Made by a program: the position numbers and the translations under genes. 64,000 nucleotides of DNA from Locusta migratoria (lineage: Eukaryota > Arthropoda > Insecta > Orthoptera > Acrididae): positions 334,520,649-334,584,648 of the forward strand of contig CM048751.1 in assembly GCA_026315105.1 (NCBI GenBank). The letters run 5' to 3'. Each line of letters starts with the position of its first letter. Position 1 is the first letter of the stretch. Below the pieces are notes generated by a model. That model searched no databases, had not been told where the DNA came from, and saw only the letters and a list, made by a program, of their open reading frames with translations. This document shows, piece after piece, positions 52,985 to 63,356 of the stretch.

Positions 52985-53231
52985 TGATAGTTTTGGCCGT
53001 TACACCCCGGCTGGCACCGTGTTCGGACTTCCTGGGGACGCCAGTTGGGCGACTTGGGCGTCGATGATGATGAAATGATGGTGAAGACACCACAACACTC
53101 TGTCCACGAGTGAAGAAAATCGCCGACCCTACCGGGAATCGAACTCGGGCCTATTGCGTGGCAATCTACCACGCTGTCCAATTTTTTTTTTTAATTTTTT
53201 TTATTCGTCCACTGGACCACTGAGCCGGACA
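52985..53231 (-). mobile_element. Third tRNA-derived SINE family, with A-rich insert in the D-loop
   Basis: Minus strand: head GGCTCAGTGGTCCAGTGG, an A-rich insert (about 53180-53205 on plus), then TTGGACAGCGTGGTAGATTG, B-box GAGTTCGATTCCCGG, and body with GTGTTGTGGTGTCTTCACCA and ATTTCATCATCATCGACG. This body type is familiar from several insects. The insert falls at the D-loop G18-G19 pair. Confidence 0.75.
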
Positions 53232-54605
53232 TTGTTTTAATTTGCGGTGTTCTAACTGCTAGTCGGGCCGAGACGGCTTGAGCCCACGCCGAGCCGACGA
53301 CATATAACGTTGCCCATGCTTCGTATGATGCCATAATTGTTAAAGTAGATTCCGCGATTATATTTTTTGGACAAGGAATTGATGGTACCGAATGTTTGAA
53401 TTTGAAATAAGTTAGTTAAATTACAGCACAAAATGATCATTAAAGCAAATAAACCGCGGGTTGCATATTAAAGTCAGGCAACATACAAGCAACAGCACGT
53501 TATAAGACTTATGGAAAGCATCTATCTGGATCCCGCGCTTCGTATTGTAGAAGCTGGAAATGATAACTTTTACTTATTTAATAAAGTTCGAGATACTTTC
53601 CGTAGGAGATTAATGTTCAGACTGTTCACTTCGCTTTTCATTGTTGTGTGACCGTGGGTGGAACAAGAAGTTACTGGTAATGATAGAATAATTTAAAAAA
53701 AAAATGACCGGACTTCGTGAAATTACAAAAGAAATGACTTCAGGTTCTAAAATCCAGCATAGTATTGTATTAGGATGATTGATTGATTGAAATTTTGCAG
53801 AAAATGCGAAGCCATTGTAATGGCGTCTGAACATTAAACTATTACGGAGGAGAAGGAGATGAAAACGTTAGGAAATTAAATATTTGATGTGGAGGAGTTT
53901 GATTTAAATGAAAACCAAGGAGAGGTAATGCTGTTAAATTTAAATATTTTAAGCAACAGCTTGCATTATTCTTACTTACATGAGTGGATACAGGTATGAA
54001 AGACGTCATGTCACATCAGATACAGACCAGAGAGTGAGTAAAACTACTATCACGGTTCCGTCTTCTCGCTTATTTGGAAGTAAAAAACGACGAACGAAAT
54101 TAAATTATTTGTATTCCGAGTCAGAGGGAACCGGAGGCGATAAGCATCGCTGATCAATGATAAACAAAAAAATTAAAATTTTTGTGTATCGTTACAGACA
54201 TTCGGTATGTATAATATTTCCCAGTGCGAGCAGATTGTGCTACGGTGTTGCTTCTGTAGCACAAATATCATAGGTCTCTTGGCTGCTTTCAATAGAAGCC
54301 TCTTTTCACGAATAGTTTCTTTTTTTTTTCTTTTTTCAAATACACTAATGAAAGTATATTTTGTATATTTTCTTCTTGTTACTATTAATTCTGTAATATA
54401 AGTAAAAACTACATCAGAATATTTTTAGTTGTTCACATAACGGAAAACTCCTATATGTCAGCCGAAATTCAAAGGATGAGTGCATTACCACCTATTACTT
54501 TTTTGCTTAGAATTCGATGAGAAACGCCAGAATGGGAACAATTGCAATTAAATAACCATGTGTAAACTGTTAGCAGCCAAGAAACAGGCTGCAATGAAGA
54601 AGCTT
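53232..54605. other. Unassigned ~1.4 kb
   Basis: AT-rich, short frames only, no repeat recognised. Confidence 0.3.
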
Positions 54606-54616
54606 CCATCGAGCTT

Positions 54617-54807
54617 CAAATGTTTGTATAGCTTATGGGACTTAACTACGGGGTTATCAGTCCCTAAACTTATAAACTAATTATGAACTAACTGATACTA
54701 AGGACGGCACAAATATCCATGCCCTAGGGCGGATTCGAACCCCCGACCGTAGTGGCCGTGTAGACCGTGACTGGAGCGCCTCAGTCCCCTCGGCCACCGC
54801 GGCCGGC
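54617..54807 (-). mobile_element. SINE-a copy
   Basis: Full-length head on the minus strand. Duplication CCATCGAGCTT / CCATCGATCTT (54606-54616 and 54808-54818). Confidence 0.93.
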
Positions 54808-54818
54808 CCATCGATCTT

Positions 54819-55892
54819 CCGCTAAAAGTGGGTGGGGATCCCTTGTTGCTGAAACAAGCTTACCAAGAAGGATAAAACAAAACACAACAGGACACAAAAT
54901 GAAACACGCTTCTCATTCTTTACTGACTTGTCCTGCAATGTCTGTGGATACACCTAATAGGCGCATTTTCCTTTTGGTTAAAGTGCGGGAATCGAAATGA
55001 AAGTACCACGGAAAAAAATAAAATTGTCACCAGGTGATGCAGGAAAATGTTCTTAGAAATCTAGTTCCACTCAGTCAGCTTTCTAACAATATAAATAAAT
55101 AAATATTCTGAGAGCTGTGTAGAGTTGTTTGAAATTTGAGATGAGTTGAAACTTAGTGCAGTGTTTCCCGCATAAGATCGGTGGACCTCTTGAACAGCCA
55201 TAGTTGCCATTTGCAGCATCCCTTATCAGGAGGTTACTGCGTATTTTTGATGATACTTTTATCTAATCTTTTATGCTTGATTCATTTTTACCTTAATCTC
55301 GGGCGTGAGGGATACCGCTTTTATGTGCGACAGGCTGTACACGTTGTGATACAATATTTTCCGAGAGCTACAAAAGTAAAAATAAAGAAGATGACTATAT
55401 TGTGCATTTGCCAACTTTGTCGTAGTTGCATCTAAATGTAAGTTTATTTCTGGACTTTATCCTTTTATCTTCTGCAAGTAAAGAACGATTAAGTACATTG
55501 TCAGAAATTTTATTTCAGTGTGTCGCAGTTTACATTAATGTGTTCTTCTTTTCTAGTTCCAAACACGAAATACATATTGCATTAATTGTATGATGTGGCC
55601 AACAAACTACTTGTATATCTCTTATAAATTTGAATCCGAACTCATCTAAAACCACTGCAGATCATTGTCCATTCTAATCTGTCGTCACTCAATAAAAATT
55701 AATTTATACTTGTTTTCTAGTTATGGACCTTTAACACACCACCAGGGTTTGACACGTGACCAGCAATTTATTGTTTCGGTGCCGCCGTGCTTCACGCTAA
55801 GCACAACATTCACCGAATTCGTAGGCTTACGATCGCAGCACTGACGCAGCTCGGATAACTCGCAATTACTTGTGAAAGGACGTGGATATAAG
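54819..55892. other. Unassigned ~1.1 kb
   Basis: Short frames only; no motif recognised. Confidence 0.3.
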
Positions 55893-57237
55893 AGTTGCAC
55901 AGGTCACACCTATATTCAAGAAAGGCAGTAGGAGTAATCCACTAAAATACAGGCCCATTTCATTGACGTCAACTTGCAGCAGGGTTGGAACATAGCCTGT
56001 ATTCAAATATTATGAATTATCTCGAACAGAACGATCTATTGACCGAAGGTTAGCACGTATTTAGGAAATATCGTTCATGCGAAACACAACTAGCTCTTTA
56101 TTCACACGAAGTGATGGATGCTATCGACAAGGGTTCTCAAATTGACTCCGTATTTCTCGATTTCTAGAAGGCTTTTAACACCGTACATACCTCACAAACG
56201 GCTTTTAATAAAATTGCGTGGTTATGGTATATCGCCCCAAATTTGCGATTGGATAGTGGATTTCCTGTCAGAGAGTACACAGTTCGTAGTAACAGATGGT
56301 AAGGCATCGACTAAAACAGAAGTGATATCGGGCGTTTCACAGGGTAGTGTTATTGGTCCTCTGCTGTTCCTTATTTACATAAACGATTTAGTGGAAAATC
56401 TAAGTAGCTCTCTTAGGTTGTTTGCAGATGACGCCGTCATTTACCGTCTGGTAAAATCATATGAAGATCAAAACCAACTGCAGAACGTTCTGAATAAGAT
56501 TATACTATGGTATAAAAATTGGCAGTTGACTCTAAATTATGAGAAGTGTGAATTCGTCCACATGAGTACGCAAAGAAATCCGTTACACTTTGTTTACTAC
56601 ATAAATGAATCAAACGTGAAGGCCGTAAACTCCACCAAATACCTAGGAATTACTATTACTTCAGACGTAAAGTGGAAAGAACACGTATATAATGTCGTGG
56701 GAAAGGCGACCCAGAGACTGCGTTTTATTGGTAGAACCCTTAAGACATGCAACAGAACTACAAAAGAAACTGCATACACTACGCATGTCCGTCCATTTTT
56801 GGAGTATTGCTGCGCAATGTGGGATCCTTATCAGGTAGGTTTGACGGAGGACATCGAAAGAGTCCAGAAAAAGGGAGCTCGTTTCGTATTGTCACGATAC
56901 AGGGGAGACAGCGTTACGGAAATGATACAGGATCCGGGATGGGAATCATTACAACAACGGCGCTTATCGCTTCGGCGTGGGCTACTTACGAAACTCAAAT
57001 CGCCAACATTCTCTTCCGAATGCGAAAATGTATTGTTGACTCCCACTTACAGAGGTAGAAATGATCAGAATAAAATACGAGAAATCAGAGCTCGAACAGA
57101 GAGATTCAGGTGTTCTCTCTTCCCGCGCGTTTTCGAGAATGGAATGTGAAATAAATAGTATAATGGTGGTTCGATGAACCCTCTGCCAGGCACTTAAATG
57201 TGATTTGCAGAGTATCCCATATAGATGTAGATGTAGA
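55893..57237 (+). mobile_element. LINE-A copy, RT to tail
   Basis: 5' truncated within the RT. A long open stretch (56118-57149) begins after two stops and encodes SQGSVIGPLLFLIYINDLVE, the catalytic FADDAVIYR, NYEKCEFVHMSTQRNP, KYLGITITSDVKWKEHVYNV, EYCCAMWDPYQVGLTEDIER and the C-terminus. The upstream DFQKAFDT block is damaged (a stop replaces Gln). The tail is ATATAGATGTAGATGTAGAT. It is the best-kept LINE-A here. Confidence 0.92.
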
Positions 57238-57405
57238 TTTCCACCCTAATCATGCATCATTTTCGAGACACTCTCTCCCTTATATCGCGATAATACAAAA
57301 CGAGCTGTTCTTCTCTGAATTTTCTCCAAATCGTCCGTCAGTCCCACCTGGTGTGGATCTCACAATGCGTAGAAATACTCCAAAAATAGGACGCACCAGT
57401 GTAGT
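57238..57405 (-). mobile_element. LINE-A fragment in opposite orientation
   Basis: Matches 52042-52205 (minus): CATCATTTTCGAGACACTCT, CAGTCCCACCTGGTGTGGAT. It abuts the tail of the plus-strand LINE-A, which apparently inserted into it. Confidence 0.85.
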
Positions 57406-57576
57406 GTAGTAGTGTAGTGTATCCCATGTATTTTCATGAGGATTTGGGGGCGGGGGCTTCATTTCATTTTGCCGCCGCCCCGGGTTTCCGACAGCCTCCG
57501 TCCGCCACCGATTGTTGGATGATCTGTTGGTCCTGTGAGGTGTGGTGACGGGTGGTGATGTCCGCGGTGCCGGCAG

Positions 57577-57778
57577 GTGGTCGCAGGGGCTGGTGTTCCA
57601 CCAGGCGCTGGTGGACTGCGCACGCGCCGCCATCCTGCTGCCGCTGGCCGTCAGCATCCTGCGCTGCCAGCCGGTGCACAAGTGCTCGCTCGTCGAGACC
57701 GCCTTCCTGCTGCTCGTCACCGTCTCCACCGTCAACATGCTCACCACCGTGCTCAACGACTCGCCCGTCTTCCCCCAG
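57577..57778 (+). CDS. Internal exon of a host gene, likely class A GPCR-like receptor
   Basis: A GC-rich, strongly codon-biased block unlike its surroundings. Frame: GLVFHQALVDCARAAILLPL AVSILRCQPVHKCSLVETAF LLLVTVSTVNMLTTVLNDSP VFPQ. It has two hydrophobic stretches (LVDCARAAILLPLAVSIL and LVETAFLLLVTVSTVNML) with Cys residues between them, resembling TM2, the first extracellular loop and TM3 of a rhodopsin-like receptor. Splice signals: donor CCCCCAG then GTGAGT at 57779 (strong); acceptor either GCCGGCAG at 57576 or TCGCAG at 57586. The pyrimidine tract is poor, so the acceptor is uncertain. No neighbouring exon was found in the window, which implies long introns. I do not recognise the receptor subtype. 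Confidence 0.7.
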
Positions 57779-57895
57779 GTGAGTACCCAACCACTCACAC
57801 CGTCCGTGTGAACTGAAAGATACGTCACATTCAGGTACTTGCAGAAACGTTGAAGCCCCATGTACAGATAATTTGGAGAGAAATGTTCCTCCTTA

Positions 57896-58092
57896 TGTTG
57901 AAATGTTTGTTAAGCTTATGGGACATAACTACGGGGTCATCAGTCCCTAAAATTACAAACTACTTATCAACTACCTTATACTAAGGACGGCACAAATGTC
58001 CATGCCCGAGGGGGGATTCGAACCCCCGACCGTAGTGGTCGTGCAGACCGTGACTGGAGCGCCTCAGTCCCCTCGGCCACCGCGGCCTGCTA
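57896..58092 (-). mobile_element. SINE-a copy
   Basis: Duplication TTCCTCCTTA at 57886-57895 and 58093-58102. Full-length, slightly diverged (GCAGGCCGCGGTGGCCGAG). It sits in the intron just after the host exon. Confidence 0.95.
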
Positions 58093-58123
58093 TTCCTCCT
58101 TAATTCGACTAAATTAGTTACTG

Positions 58124-58280
58124 AAATAAATCGCAATTTGCGGTCTCTTATAGATTCACTGTACTAGGTTTAGGTGGAATATCGTAGTGCGGCGAATGAA
58201 AATTTGTGCCCGGCCGGATTCGAACCCGGAATCTCCTGCTTAACTATGCAGACGCGTTGACCACTCCGCCACCGAGGACA
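58124..58280 (-). mobile_element. tRNA-SINE palindrome 2, left arm
   Basis: Minus strand: GTCCTCGGTGGCGGAGTGGT CAACGCGTCTGC, B-box GGGTTCGAATCCGG, then body through TAAACCTAGTACAGTGAATC. Reverse complement of 58354-58510 with few mismatches. Confidence 0.85.
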
Positions 58281-58353
58281 GCGTGGCGAATGAACATTTG
58301 GGTGTGACGGGAGACGAGCAGGGAAGAGTCCTCTGCAGTGGGGCTGGTCACTG

Positions 58354-58510
58354 TGTCCTCGGTGGCGGAGTGGTCAACGCGTCTGTCTAGTAAGCAGGAG
58401 ATCCCGGGTTCGAATCCCGGCCGCGCACAAATTTTCATTCTCCGCGCTTGGGTATTCCTTCTAAACCTAGTACAGTGAAGCTATAAGAGATCGCAAATTG
58501 CGATTTATTT
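58354..58510 (+). mobile_element. tRNA-SINE palindrome 2, right arm
   Basis: TGTCCTCGGTGGCGGAGTGG, loop region GTCTAGTAAGC, B-box GGGTTCGAATCCCGG, body ACAAATTTTCATTC and GCTATAAGAGATCGCAAATT. The loop between the arms is ~73 bp. The heads face each other, as in the 37-kb palindrome. Confidence 0.85.
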
Positions 58511-58736
58511 CCTTAAATGAACGCTGTAACGACTTCAAAAAATATATATAATTGTAACTTAGTTACTGGATCATGTACATGGTACATGTTGTTGACGTAA
58601 GCTGAAACTTTTTCGTTGCTGACGTATAGGCAAGAAGTGCATTGGATTTGCTTGTGCTAATTTAACAACCCTGCTACTCGCTAGGGTTGTAATCAATGTT
58701 GGTCGTGCTGGCACTCTAAAATGGGTCCTCTGTTTG

Positions 58737-58930
58737 TTTCAAATGTTTGTATAGCTTATGGGACTTAACTAGGGGGTCATCAGTCCCTAAACTTACAAAC
58801 TACTTATCAACTAGCTTATCCTAAGGACGGCACAAATATCCATGCCCGATGGGGGATTCGAACCCCAGACCGTAGTGGCCGTGCAGACCGTGACTCGAGC
58901 GCCTCAGTCCCCTCGGCCACCGCGGCCGGC
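58737..58930 (-). mobile_element. SINE-a copy
   Basis: Perfect duplication TCCTCTGTTTG (58726-58736 and 58931-58941). Full-length. Confidence 0.95.
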
Positions 58931-58959
58931 TCCTCTGTTTGCTAGGGAGTTGTTGTAAC

Positions 58960-59600
58960 CCTTGCACGGCCGTGGCACAGACAGTTGCATGGATTAAACA
59001 AGGACGTAAACACCAGCAAGATTGCAGCAAGAAGATAAAATTTAACGATGCCAGAATACTCGCCAAGCAACCAGGGATGGTTAAACGCAAGATAAGGGAA
59101 GCCATCGAAATTGTAAAACAACCTAATAACATGAACAGTGGTAATGGACACAGGCTTACCCCCTCTTGGCTACCAGCCATCACAGCGAAATAGGCCGCAC
59201 TGACAACACAACACGCGAGCTTCACTAGTAAGCAACTGCCGCCGCGCGGCCCACGGCCAGCAGGAGAGAAACGGAAGCCCTCACCCCAGTCGCCGATAAA
59301 CGTAAGAAGTAATAGCCAACGGCTAATCCCCACTCCCTCCACCTCAGCATCCTATCATAATAAAGTTTCCATTCTTCCGCCAAAAATCCATCAATAACAT
59401 CGCTAATTAAAAAAAAATATTGTGACGTCTAATTGAAAGTAAATATAAAGTATAGTAACAATCAGCTCACATCAGTATACCCAGATGAAGGCCACTGTAA
59501 CGTTGGCCAAAACGTCGGTTATGTAAGTAATAGCCTTGTTATATAATGACGTGGTACAACACCCAAAAAACTTTTATGACATCTGACTCTGGCCGCGGAA
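58960..59600 (+). mobile_element. Penelope-like element 3' end
   Basis: Reads KIKFNDARILAKQPGMVKRK, IREAIEIVKQPNNMNSGNGH, RLTPSWLPAI: the last part of the GIY-YIG domain and the usual PLE ending (EAIEI..HPNN; L...W.P). The tail has CAGATGAAGGCCACTGTAAC GTTGGCCAAAACGTC. Truncated at the 5' side. Confidence 0.85.
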
Positions 59601-59666
59601 GCCTACGTAATTATATCACTTTCCATCTGTTTTCCTACTTTTTTTAATTGTACCATAGCCTCACGG

Positions 59667-59838
59667 AATAGGCCACGTGGTCTGGAGCACCACATTACAG
59701 TTGCTGCCGTCGCTCGCGCTACAGGTTCCAGTACTCCGTCGGGCATCGGTGAGTGTGTTGTCCTCAGCAAAAGTCGTTTTAAGTAGTTTGTATATCTAGG
59801 GGCCCATGACCACCGCGGTTTCTTTATTCAGATCTACA
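59667..59838 (+). mobile_element. Decayed SINE-b-like copy
   Basis: Weak B-box (GGTTCCAGTACTCC), then TCGGGCATCGGTGAGTGTGT, TTTAAGTAGTTTGTATATCT and GATCTACAAACAATTG in body order. The head is barely recognisable. Confidence 0.6.
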
Positions 59839-59901
59839 AACAATTGTAAAATGTTCCATCACATATCGACGTCTGTTGTTTCGGACTTGTACCAATTTCT
59901 T

Positions 59902-60600
59902 AATTGAATACGTCCCTGGAATAAGGATGTAGCCCACAAAGTTTCGAAAAGTATGATTTCAGTGGAAATAGGATGTATCTGCATACCTCTATGCTGTGGT
60001 GCCATCTTGTGTCATATATTTGAACAACTAGCTGGTTTACAACCAGCTGAACGTTTCCCTCCATGGAATAAGGATGGAACAGACAGCATTAGAGTTTAAC
60101 AATGTGACTTTTTGAATGTGGTTTCAGCGTACCAGTGGCACTTCAAAATAAGTTAAATGATGAGACGTGCAAACCACAATAATTTTGTAAAATCATGCTT
60201 AAAATGAAGTTTCAAATAAAATATTTTATTGTCATAGTATTTTGTTGACATCTTCATTCACATTGTTATTTCCTTTATTACAATATTACTTTCTTTAATT
60301 TGAATACTGAGGGCATGCACAATATGTCTCTTATGTTACATATAAGAAATACTGCAAAATATATTGCTGATCATACATCCTTTTTCCATTGTATCACTTA
60401 CAATTATTATCTTACTTCTAAAACCTTAACTTACAAGAATAAAATATTGCTTTTAATAGATGAGCACATTTGTACACTTACATATGCAACGAGTTCCAAT
60501 ATTGTATATCACAAAAATAGGACCCACAAACAATTTTCCTCTCTCCTGAAAACTTACTGATTTGATGGTCACATCCTTATTCCAGGGAGATATTCAATTG
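59902..60600. mobile_element. MITE with ~28-bp inverted ends
   Basis: Ends AATTGAATACGTCCCTGGAA then TAAGGATGT at the left, and the same with CAATTGAATATCTCCCTGGA read from the right. A third copy of the CATGGAATAAGGATGG phrase occurs at 60064. The interior is AT-rich and has no recognised frame. Superfamily unknown. Confidence 0.7.
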
Positions 60601-60949
60601 TAATGCAACTGATCGATGCTTCATGCTTCATTCAGTATGGGTTTACACAAGAACCGGACTCCCAGCGTGAAGCGTCGTGTGGGTAAGTAGAGAGCCGTGA
60701 ACTGCGGTGGCCAAATATGACTTACACGAGAGGTCCGGGTAAAGTCTGTAGTTGGGTGGTGTAAGCGTGAGACCACTGGGCAATACGATAAGGGGGTCAG
60801 TTGACATACCTAGATTCTGAAGTATTGTCATCAGCAGAATGTACTAAAATCGTTCGACGTCTTTAAGTCGGTTCTATGGAGTAGACACAACATAAGTACG
60901 GTAACCGAAATAGTGGTAATACGAGACAGTAGCAGCAGAGTGGGTTGGT

Positions 60950-62005
60950 GTTGCTTTGTGCTTACTCTTCCAAACGAATTACTCAACCAGTTTGGTTATT
61001 GTGAGCAGATAGTGCAAGGCAACGAAAACATAATAGACCAGAAGCTATGGCATGGAGAGCCAAAGGAAGATTGGAAGCGGGACTTAGAAAGAGTTCGCTT
61101 CAGCTATTGGAGTGCCTCAAAGCGTAATTTCCACCACCTGGACGCGATTTCAGACATCAAGAAACGTTAAAATAGTGTACGGCCAAAGTCTTCCACGGGT
61201 AACATCAGCAAGAGATAACCGTTATCTTCAGTCAACAGCCCCTGGAGGCTGAATGCAACTCAGCAGCATCGCAACGTCTAGGCAGCAGCACGAAGAGCCA
61301 CACCAACCATTAAGACCACGACATTGTTTACACCGCAGAAACTGGGAGGAGTAATGATATCAGGGCTGAAGTCGTAACGAATGGTGCCGGGTTCTGTTCA
61401 CAGATGAGTCAAAATTTTGTGTTCAGCCAGACAATCGTCGTTCACTCATCTGGAAAGAACGTGGAACTAGGAACAAACCTGTTTAAAATGTTCAGATGCT
61501 TGTCAAGCTTAAGGGACTGCAGGGCAGTCAGTCCCTAAACTTACAAACTACTTATTAATTACCTCATAAACATCAATGCTCGAGGGGGGGGGGATTCCAA
61601 CCTCCGACGGGAAACGGCCTCGCGCATCGTAGCATAGCACCTCAAAGCGCTCGAACGCTCCGTCGCGGTCAATCCTGCTGATGTGCAGAAATCATTACCA
61701 TATTATGGCGGTGGGTGAATGGTGTGGGCAGGAACAGTATTGGTGGATATAGAGCTCTATGTCGTTCAGAATGGCGCTTTGTCTACTTAGAGGTATAGAA
61801 ACCTTTTATTGTGCCCCACGCTGGTGCCGTAGGAGACGGATTCCTTTTGTCCCCTGGTGGATGACATACTTGAAACTGGATATTGTAGTCGTGGAAGAAT
61901 TGCCATATATCCCTCAAGAGCTGGTTAATGTCCTCATTCTGTCAATTCCACACAGGTGTGAAACTGTACTGGTGGTTCGAGGAGATCACACATCATATTA
62001 GAGGG
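60950..62005 (+). pseudogene. Tc1-type transposase remnant
   Basis: Order of pieces: DWKRDLERVRFSYWSASKRN near 61070 (weak), VLFTDESKFCVQPDNRRSLI WKERGTRNKP at 61395-61480 (first catalytic Asp block), then after a SINE: YGGG..EWCGQEQYW, CAPRWCRRRRIPFVPWW and VNVLILSIPHRCETVLVVRG DHTSY (the standard C-terminus). Stops, shifts and loss of the middle Asp block; dead. Inverted ends not located. Confidence 0.7.
61481..61675 (-). mobile_element. Diverged SINE inside Tc1-type remnant
   Basis: Minus strand: head GACCGCGACGGAGCGTTCGA, B-box GGTTGGAATCC, body ending ACATTTTAAACAG. Splits the transposase right after the first catalytic block. Confidence 0.8.
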
Positions 62006-63133
62006 CAACAAGAATGAGTTTATCGCTATTATGGCAGCCCCATAGTGCCTCGCTCGAAATAATAGGCATGTAATCCTCGCAAAATATCAAACTACATCAC
62101 ACAGTTTACAATTGTAACGAATATCTGAATAAAGTACGTTATCATGTGTATCTTGTGTTTGATCCCGTAAATGTTTTGAGCAGTGTACTCAAACTGACTT
62201 ATGCTAAGAGAACACACTCACCCAGTCCCGAGAGAGGACTTGAACGACGTTGTGTGAACTGCTTTCCAGTCACTCCACCAAAGAGAAATCTCAAACGGCA
62301 CTGGGAACTGACGGGCATCTTTACATGGCAGTCATACTTACCTTCATCAGCATTTAGCTGCAGAAGCGGAATATTTATCCTTCGGGGATGAATCTTATAA
62401 GTCTTTTTTATCCGGTAATTATTGTAGAGTTTATCTAAGAGCATGTTAAAACCTACGCAAAGTTATTACGTGTCGCATAGTAATAATGATGGTCCTAATC
62501 ATTCTGATTATATACTAACAAAGTGTTATTTACAAGACACCCTTTTTCCCGTTCTTTCAGTATGCTTCGTTTTCTCAGAATTTGTGAATTGTCGTTGTTG
62601 CAACGCATTAGACAATATGTGACCCACATACTCCCGGCAGCCTTCCTGAGGGGCAGACGTATTATAGTCTGTACTTGTCGTTGAAACTAATAACTGTCAA
62701 GGTACATTTGATATTCATTGGGTATTCGCATATTCCAAATTGTTTTATCTAAGAGTAAGAGACTGATTGGAATGAAAATTTCTCTCTGCAAATGAGTTAA
62801 TGCCAATATGAAATATCTTGGTAGATTAAAGGTCCGTGTTACTCCTAGATTCGACCCCAGGACCCTTGCCATTCGCGAGTAACCCTTATAATGTCTTATT
62901 TTATTATTATTCATAACTGATTTTTTTTTTATTTTTATTTATTTACTTTTTTTCCTCTGGTACATCAGTCCATTGCAGAAGTGGGTGCTTGCTAGTTCTT
63001 TACTCATGATTCAGGCCCAGACTCAGTTTTTTTATTTACTTTGTTTTATTTATTTATTTTTTTTATGAGGAAAAGCTTCCATCCCTCTCACCTAACGCAC
63101 TGAGCTACCGCACTGGCAATTGAGCTACCTGTG
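62006..63133. other. Unassigned ~1.1 kb with T-rich tracts
   Basis: TTTA/T-rich runs at 62930-62955 and 63025-63068. No ORF or tRNA-like unit is supported. Confidence 0.3.
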
Positions 63134-63144
63134 CACGATCTACG

Positions 63145-63345
63145 GCCGGCCGCGGTGGCCGAGGGGACTAAGGCGCTCCAGTCACGGTCTGCAAGGCCAC
63201 TACGGTCGGGGGTTCGAATCTCCCCTCGGGCATGGATATTTGTGCCTTCCTGGTTCGTTAGTAGTTCATAAGTAGTTTGTAAGTTTAGGGACTGATGACC
63301 CCGTAGTTAAGTCCCATAGACTATACAAACATTTGAACATTTGAA
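63145..63345 (+). mobile_element. SINE-a copy, full length
   Basis: Complete unit: head GCCGGCCGCGGTGGCCGAG, B-box GGTTCGAATCT, body to AACATTTGAACATTTGAA. Perfect duplication CACGATCTACG (63134-63144 and 63346-63356). A good reference copy for SINE-a. Confidence 0.96.
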
Positions 63346-63356
63346 CACGATCTACG

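Noticed and set aside
57280..57861. Minus-strand 193-codon and 108-codon frames around 57.3-57.9 kb
   Set aside because: They are antisense to the host exon and LINE-A; their length follows from the GC-rich codon bias of the plus-strand exon.
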